This document shows, one piece after another, positions 58,457-64,000 of a stretch of 64,000 nt of DNA. The stretch is taken from assembly GCA_041660965.1 (NCBI GenBank), contig JBAZVH010000001.1:609016-673015 (forward strand), given 5' to 3'. Every line of letters begins with the position of its first letter. Positions within the stretch are counted from its first letter, which is position 1. A program made the translations under genes and the position numbers. Below the pieces are notes generated by a model, which ran no database searches, was not told where the DNA came from, and saw only the letters and a list, made by a program, of their open reading frames with translations. This DNA comes from Candidatus Gracilibacteria bacterium (GTDB lineage Bacteria > Patescibacteriota > Gracilibacteria > BD1-5 > JAGOOR01).

Positions 58457-59149
58457 CTAGAGATTAAAAGAATTCGGTATAATATTTATGAGACTCATTA
58501 TTCCCCAAGCAGCAAATACGAGGAGGACACCGATGAGTATGGTTACCATATATTTCTTAGCTGATGCAGTTTTTTCTTCATCCCCATGAGACATGATGTA
58601 CATTACCCCGACTATACATATTCCGAGGACGGCAATAACAGCCGCGATATCTTGTGATATAGTAATAACAGTTTGAAAAACACTGATTATATTATTAGCA
58701 TTCTCGCCAGGTAGCCCCGTTGAATCTTTGATGCCTATAAGCTTTTTACCTCATCACACCCAGAATATGATAACATAGGCGAGTAACCCCATCAAAAGCC
58801 CCAACAGCGCATCTTTTATGATGCTTTTTCCTGCTTCAGTTTGAGATGGATTTGCTCCCCCAAAAACCATCTGATATCCTCACCATATCACCATCAGTGT
58901 CGCTCAGACAGCCATCATCGTGGTGATCATCGGTATGAGACTGACTATGAAATCACCAACATTCATGATTCATCGGTCACTCGATTTCTCTGCCCTATCA
59001 CTCATCCAAGGGAAAAATGTATTGACACTGATTGTAAACGTCTTTTCAGCTATGCCCCCCGTAAATCCATTATCTGCGGCAGCACATATATGAAAAGTAG
59101 TCGGCAGAAGGATACTGCAGGATACTATGAGGAGAAAAAACCTTTTCAT
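58457..59149 (-). CDS. VirB2-like/polytopic membrane protein 3
   Basis: 230 aa. Signal peptide 'FFLLIVSCSILLPTTFHICAAA', then two repeats of the pilin-like two-helix unit: 'IVSLIPMITTMMAVGATLMVIWGGYQMVFGGANPSQTEAGKSIIKDALLGLLMGLLAYVIIFWVGGGKKLIG' and 'AAVIAVLGICIVGVMYIMSHGDEEKTASAKKYMVTILIGVLLVFAAW'. The repeated 'i.vG..yi...g.e.....ak.....ailG.ll' pattern is typical of CPR VirB2/pilin-like genes. Invisible without UGA as Gly (six TGA codons). Confidence 0.72.
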
Positions 59150-59241
59150 GCGTTTATCGTACTATATTTTTGTGTCAATTGCAAAAAAAATTGCAAAAAA
59201 ATGTTTTTTTTTATACTCTTATCATCCTTATAATAAATTTT

Positions 59242-59445
59242 ATGATGCTTTTTTCCCTTATTTCCGGTATTATTCTCGTTGTTTTGATTATTTTGCAAGT
59301 ACGTGATGGGGGACTCAATGTGGCTCTCACAAGCACTCTTCAGGCCCCTATTGAGCGTCGAGGCACTGCTAAAACTCTTCATATCATGACGATCATTTTT
59401 GCTGTTATTTTTGTTGGAAGTTGCCTGGTCAATTTTCTCGCTTAA
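59242..59445 (+). CDS. secG: Preprotein translocase subunit SecG
   Basis: 67 aa, two helices. 'MMLFSLISGIILVVLIILQVRDGGLNVALTSTLQAPIERRGTAKTLHIMTIIFAVIFVGSCLVNFLA' shows the SecG pattern: helix 1, a cytoplasmic loop with the conserved 'GGL...' and 'ERRGtaK.l', helix 2. TTGCAA (59191) and TATACT (59212) lie upstream. Confidence 0.85.
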   Translation: MMLFSLISGIILVVLIILQVRDGGLNVALTSTLQAPIERRGTAKTLHIMTIIFAVIFVGSCLVNFLA

Positions 59446-59454
59446 TTACTTTTT

Positions 59455-61527
59455 ATGAGTCTTTATTCTGAAATCAAAAAATACCTCCTTTATTTGGTAG
59501 GGTTTTTTTGTCTCCTTTTGGGGGCACACGTGGCTGTGCTCTATCTCTATGAAGGAGCTACGGTATATCCCCTGCCAGGGGGGACGGTGAATATCGGGGT
59601 TATCTGAGAGGCACCCTCTCTCGATATCCTCTCTGTCGACACAAAACTCGAAAACGATACAAATGATATGGTGTTCCGATTTCTTTATCGCGGGATGCTC
59701 AAATATTCTCTCGATGACAAAAGAATCGTAGGAGATCTCGCTCACTGTGATATCGATACATTTCCAAATGTACGCTGTACCTTGAACCAAGATGCTCTCT
59801 GGAATGACGGGCGAGCCATTGATATAGAGGATGTGCTTGCGACCTACACACTCTTCAAGGAGAGCTCTCATAATGAATCTACCAAATCACGACTTTCTGT
59901 CGTGGATGTGAGTGAAGATAGAGGGGATATTATCTTTCGTTTTAATACTCATGATATTACCACGCTCGATATCCTCTTTCTCCCTATTATCCGAGGTAAA
60001 GATGCAGAAGGATTGCGTGAAAATACCAATTTTTCTACCATTTCATTTAATGGCCCTTACATATTTGCTGAAAAAAATCCTGATTCCGGGGCCGTCATTC
60101 TCAAGAAGAATCCAGCATACCGATCTATCAGAGATAAATATTTTTTGGATCAGGTGCGATTTGGATTTGGTACAAGCAAAAAAGAAGTTAAAAAGTCCGT
60201 TGATCCAGATGTGTGGTTAGGCGATGTTTCTGATATTGGGTCTGGTTTTCTCCAACAAAAATATTCTCGTCCAGTTCTCTCAAGTATCTATCTCAACGCA
60301 GAACGTATCCCGAAACCATTGAGAAAGGCCCTATTTTCTGATGTTTTCAATACTTTGGAATTTAACAAAAATAATTTTATACCAAAAGAAAATGTCTTTC
60401 TCGGCGAAATACAGAATTCTCCACGAACCATTTCAGCAGAACCTCTTTTTTCCTCTGCCGCTCTTTTATCAGGGTATACTTTAGGCGGTGTTACGCCTGT
60501 TCCAGCTCCTACAGTACCAGCAGGTCCCTCGTATACTTCTCTGAAATATGTAGATCAACCAGGACGTGTTTCACCCCTCTTTCTCTCGGCTGATCTCATA
60601 GAGCTCAAAGGTACTGCTCCAGTTGGTACAACAAAAGTAATTGTAAACGACTATACTTTGCAAGGATTTATACCTCGAAACAGGATTTTTATATACAAAG
60701 CAAGAAAAGAATTCAAAAACCTTAATGATGGAGAGAATCTTTATAAGATACAATTTTTTGCGGGCTTGAAACTTCTCGCAGAGGAGAAAGTAATGGTACT
60801 CTATAATTCTAATACTGCTTCTCTCGATGCTATCAAAGCTGATTGGATCAAGAAAAATACGCCTGTCGCAGAACCACCTCCTCCTCCGCCAGCAACTCTA
60901 GACCCAAATAAGCTCTATGATAAAAACTGAAAAATATTGGAGTTTTCTCTTCTCGTGCAATCAGATGTTCCTCTTTTCCAGGAAGTCGCGAGTAAAATCC
61001 AAGCCAAATTGGCTACCCTGCCTGTCAACGTAAAGGTAGAATTTCTCCCCCTCGCTGATATCCAAAAAATCGTGGCAGGACAAAATCCAACCTACGATAT
61101 CGTACTGGCTGGAGTGAATTTGTGAGTATTTCATTACAATATTATGCCATTTTTCCATTCTGGCCAGATCAAAAATGGATTCAATATTTCACGTATTCGA
61201 AATGCTTCTCTTGATTCTCTGACAGAGAAATTGATAGAGCGACTGTATTATAATTCTCCAGACAAGCTCAGAAATATAGAAACAGAAATACAAAAAATTC
61301 TTGAGTCTGAATCTATCATATTTCCTCTTGGAACTCCCGAAGAATCATGGTATATCAAAAATTATGTCCTGGGTGTCACATCATCATCATTTTTTTCTGG
61401 GAAAGAGATGATATCTGATCTGGTCACAAAGAGTTATTTCAAAGAAGGTTACAAACGTTCTTCTGAAGCTAAAACAGTATCGTGATTCTTCTTGTGGTTA
61501 AAAAATGCACTCTTCTCTCGCACATAA
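59455..61527 (+). CDS. Oligopeptide-binding-like protein (SBP family 5) with inserted domain
   Basis: 690 aa. N-terminal anchor 'YLLYLVGFFCLLLGAHVAVLYLY' then the family-5 lobe: 'NIGVI-G-EAPSLDILS', 'DMVFRFLYRGMLKYSLDD', 'QDALWNDGRAIDIEDVLATYTLFKE' and 'FNGPYIFAEKNPDSGAVILKKNPAY'. About residues 340-480 are foreign to the fold: a Pro/Ala linker ('VTPVPAPTVPAGP'), a beta-rich Ig-like stretch and a second linker 'EPPPPPPATL'. The SBP fold then resumes ('SLLVQSDVPLFQEVASKIQAKL'). Permease genes are not adjacent. The end overlaps the next gene by 23 nt. Confidence 0.84.
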
Positions 61528-62461
61528 TCATCTCCCAAACGCCTGGAAACTGACCACTCATGCTGGGAAAATACGTCGATTTAATTTTTTTGGTTCTTTA
61601 CTTGATACCTTGATTCTTTCGGAAGTCTTGATTTATCAGATTGGGTATGTATGGCTCGATGTGATGCACCGAAAATCAGCTTTTTTTACTTGGTTGCGAG
61701 AATTCGCTGGTACTACACTCGGGGGAAGTCATAGTCTGACATGGTTAGGCGGACTGATAGCGATAGGTCTGCTGTATTTTTTCGTAAATTTTCTTATAAA
61801 AAATATCTTTAATGCCGGATTGATCCATCTTATAAAGGCCTACATTGATCAAGACGAAAAGAGCTATAAAACCATGAAGGCGTTTACGTTTTGATGGAGG
61901 AAGTCTGTCAAACTCGCTGAATACCATTCACTTCTTTTCTGGTCAAAGCCAGTCTATATATTTTATATTTTCTTCTGGGGGTATCGTTTCCTTCATGACA
62001 ATTGGAATGTTATTATTGGTATTGCGATAGGATTTATGATTCTTTTGGCTGTGACGCGACTCCTCTTCGAATACGCTCGGTATTATATTATCGTCAATGA
62101 CTCTGGGGTATTCGAAGCTTTAGGACTCTCTGTGATGATGACGATGGAGAATTTTGGTGTTACACTTCGACTCTTTTTCTCTTTGATTCTCGTATATTCT
62201 CGAGAATTTGTCCTTTTGCTCGCTATCTTTTTCTTACCATTTTTGATGAGCTGGATTATAGCACTTCAGCTCGGTCCAATATTTTTGCAAGGTGTTTTCA
62301 TTATTTTAGGACTAGTATATTTACTTTTTTTGATTATAGTCTCAGCGATGAACTCTGTTATAGAGATCTTTGTTGAGTCTCTCTGGTTTTCTGTTTTTCG
62401 TGAAAATAGCTCTTCCCATACACCTGTTATCCATGAGAGCCATCACTCCTCACATCACTAA
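61505..62461 (+). CDS. Polytopic membrane protein (318 aa)
   Basis: Six or so helices, e.g. 'LTWLGGLIAIGLLYFFVNFLI' and 'VIIGIAIGFMILLAVTRLLFEYARYYIIVNDSG', which resembles the glycerophosphoryl/DUF membrane domain pattern. A His/Ser-rich tail ('ESHHSSHH') ends it. Only one TGA Gly. Its start lies inside the end of the binding protein gene, so the two are coupled; it might be that protein's membrane partner. No family recognised. Confidence 0.75.
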
Positions 62462-62470
62462 TTTTTTCTT

Positions 62471-63046
62471 ATGGTCCCACTTACTCTCATAACCGACATT
62501 GCGCAATGATTTTTTACCAATCTTGGTCTCGATTTTTCTGCCCTTGAAGTCACCATCCAGGACGAAGAACAACATATTTATTCTGTCAAAATTCGTTCTG
62601 ATGATTCCGCTCTTCTTATCTGACTCCACGGTAGAACGCTCGAAGAGATGCAGTCTCTTCTGATACAAATGTGTGAAAATGCACTCGGCTCTTTTTGTCT
62701 GATTCACCTAGAAATCAATGATTACCTCGCGGAAAAACAGAAAAAACTCTTTGCGGTCGTCGATAGAAAAGTTGATCTTGCGCGGAAAAATGGTATTGAT
62801 CAAGTGATTTATGAGCTCACCGGATATGAGAGAAAGCAGGTCCATGCCTATATCGGAGACACATATCCAGAAATTGAGACGAAGAGTATCGATGGAGAGA
62901 AGGGGCGAGAGCTTCATATCAAACTCAAAGAAGGTATCACACCAACTGGTTCCGATACACTTTCTCAGGTTGTTTCCAAGCCGAGCAAAGCTGCTGATAT
63001 CACAGCTGATCTTGCAGCACTGGACCTCGATGGAGCGAATATTTAG
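62471..63046 (+). CDS. Jag/KhpB family RNA-binding protein (KH-R3H)
   Basis: 191 aa. KH part: 'SALLI-G-LHGRTLEEMQSLLIQMCENAL' (family 'LIGk.GetLdaLQyL.n.....'), with its key Gly as TGA; R3H part: 'IDQVIYELTGYERKQVHAYIGDTYPEIETKSIDGEKGREL' (family 'pm...eRk.vH..l.....v.T.SeG.ep.R'). Normally next to yidC/oxaA and rnpA; here it follows a membrane protein. The start follows TTTTTTCTT. The N-terminal Jag-N domain is reduced. Confidence 0.86.
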
Positions 63047-63165
63047 AATTCAAAGAGCACGAGAAAAAGTCATCCGCCTAGGCGGAACAGTCATAGGCAG
63101 GAATTATTGGTTCGGAAACCAATCAAACGAATAAACCTATCAAACTTTGAACTTTCCCATCCTGT
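63047..63165. repeat. Composite intergenic repeat before the last gene
   Basis: Contains TCCGCCTAGGCGGA (63072-63085, GC palindrome family), then 'AGTCATAGGCAGGAATT' + 'ATTGGTTCGGAAACC' (also at 35995-36045), then 'AACCTATCAAACTTTGAACT' of the TTAAAC leader family. No gene. Confidence 0.6.
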
Positions 63166-64000
63166 ATGTCCACTATTGAATCAAAGCTCCGTACCATTTT
63201 CGATGTTCCAGCGTCGGAAATGCCACCGTATCTTCGTATAAAACATTTGGGTGCATTTTGGCCCCACTGGGCTCTTCATAAACGAAAATGCGATAAAACT
63301 GGTCGGGATATTATTTCGACCTTTCAACCTGAATGCTTGTATCCAGTATGGCATCGGGACGAGTGGTTTTCTGCGGCACAACCGCCTCAGGCAGTATTTG
63401 ATTTTTCTCAATCGTTTTTTTCGCAAACTGAGCCACTTTTTAAGCGCTGTCCTATTCCACATATCTCTGGTCTGCATAATGAGAATTGTGAATTTACTGA
63501 TGATTGGTGGTATAGCCGAAATTGCTACCTCTGTCATAGTGGTGTCCGCTGTGAGGATAGTCGATATTCGTATCGAATCCTTGATTGCAAAAACATGCTC
63601 TATTGAGTTTTTTTATTTGAATGCGAATGGTGTATCGATGTTATCAATTCTGAAAAATGCTCTCGGTGTATCTACGGTCTGTATCTGAGAAATTGTAATG
63701 ATATGGCTTTTTGTTATGACTGTCGTAATTGTCATGATTGTCTCCTGTGTTCCAATCTCAGAAATAAACAATATTGCATAGGAAATAAGCAGTTAACAAA
63801 AGAAGAATATGAATCACAGAAGAAAAATTTTTCTTTCGAAACTCGATCCGGTTATGAACGATGCAAGGCACTTTTTTCTACTATGCTGCATGAGGTAGCA
63901 TGGCACAAATCACACTATATGGATTTCGCTGAGAACTCTTCTGGAAACTATATCCTCAGGGTGAAAAATGTATCACAAATGTTTTTTGGAAACGGCGTAG
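63166..64000 (+). CDS. Cysteine-rich CPR-type protein (3' end outside window)
   Basis: 278 codons visible. Begins 'KRKCDKTGRDIISTFQPECLYPVWHRDEWFS', then a run of NC-x2-C repeats ('NCNDMAFCYDCRNCHDCLLCSNLRNKQYC') and 'IGNKQLTKEEYESQK'. This is the pattern of a cysteine-rich protein family common in Patescibacteria ('CD.TGk.iIs.y.pd.py.Vy....W'), with zinc- or repeat-type structure and unknown function; often mis-annotated. One TGA Gly at 63604. The C-terminal part is cut off. Confidence 0.8.

Overview
This window is from a Candidate Phyla Radiation bacterium that reads UGA as glycine (genetic code 25), i.e. the Gracilibacteria (BD1-5) / Absconditabacteria (SR1) group. The evidence is internal. 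Almost every conserved gene is cut by in-frame TGA codons, and these fall where the family has glycine: the PyrG P-loop, the YbeY HGxxH motif, the 'FIGPRP' motif of the sugar transferase, and RpoC 'QIFGP'. Every gene end I could place uses TAA or TAG. All coordinates below follow code 25, so one gene usually spans several standard-code ORFs. Start codons lack a Shine-Dalgarno sequence and usually follow a short pyrimidine run such as TTTCTCT.

Layout. 1-12.2 kb is a transcription/translation block: rpoB (5' truncated by the window), rpoC, infA, rpmJ, rpsM, rpsK, rpsD, rpoA, rplQ, rplM, rpsI, rpsL, rpsG, rpmA. 12.2-17.4 kb holds a secreted phosphodiester glycosidase-like protein, an M29 aminopeptidase, a methyltransferase, a hypothetical protein and murA. 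17.4-23.7 kb holds a serpin-like lipoprotein (tentative), an M24 peptidase, recA with a palindromic operator candidate, a small zinc-ribbon protein, tRNA-Gln, a GT2 glycosyltransferase, mscL and rsmG. 23.7-28.7 kb is a compact minus-strand restriction-modification/Z1-helicase island that almost never uses TGA for glycine and lacks the pyrimidine leaders, so it looks recently acquired.

28.8-38.3 kb is a cell-surface region: tRNA-Ser, a type IV pilin-like protein, two tandem paralogous secreted proteins (one with a PEP-CTERM sorting tail), an SLH-like surface protein, ybeY, a DUF4012 protein, sufB and small membrane proteins. 38.3-46.4 kb holds an HNH endonuclease, pyrG (with an in-frame repeat insertion), trxA, yggT, folD (also with an in-frame repeat insertion), several small membrane proteins, a WbaP-like sugar-1-phosphate transferase, and tRNA-Arg and tRNA-Met beside a decayed tRNA copy. 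46.4-53.3 kb is mostly minus strand: a hypothetical protein, RNase J, an M23 peptidase, a PAP2 phosphatase, a Sua5/TsaC protein, a zinc-ribbon protein and a TrmH-family methyltransferase. 53.4-64 kb holds glutaredoxin, sufD, an MFS transporter, an FtsQ-like protein, a minus-strand cluster of a metallopeptidase and three small pilin-like membrane proteins, then secG, a lipid-anchored or membrane-anchored oligopeptide-binding-like protein with an inserted domain, a polytopic membrane protein, a Jag/KhpB RNA-binding protein and a cysteine-rich CPR protein cut by the window end.

The intergenic DNA carries several dispersed repeat families (short GC palindromes, hairpins with a shared tail, A/T-rich leader repeats). 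At least two of these have entered coding sequence in frame. I see no CRISPR array, rRNA, transposase or integrase.
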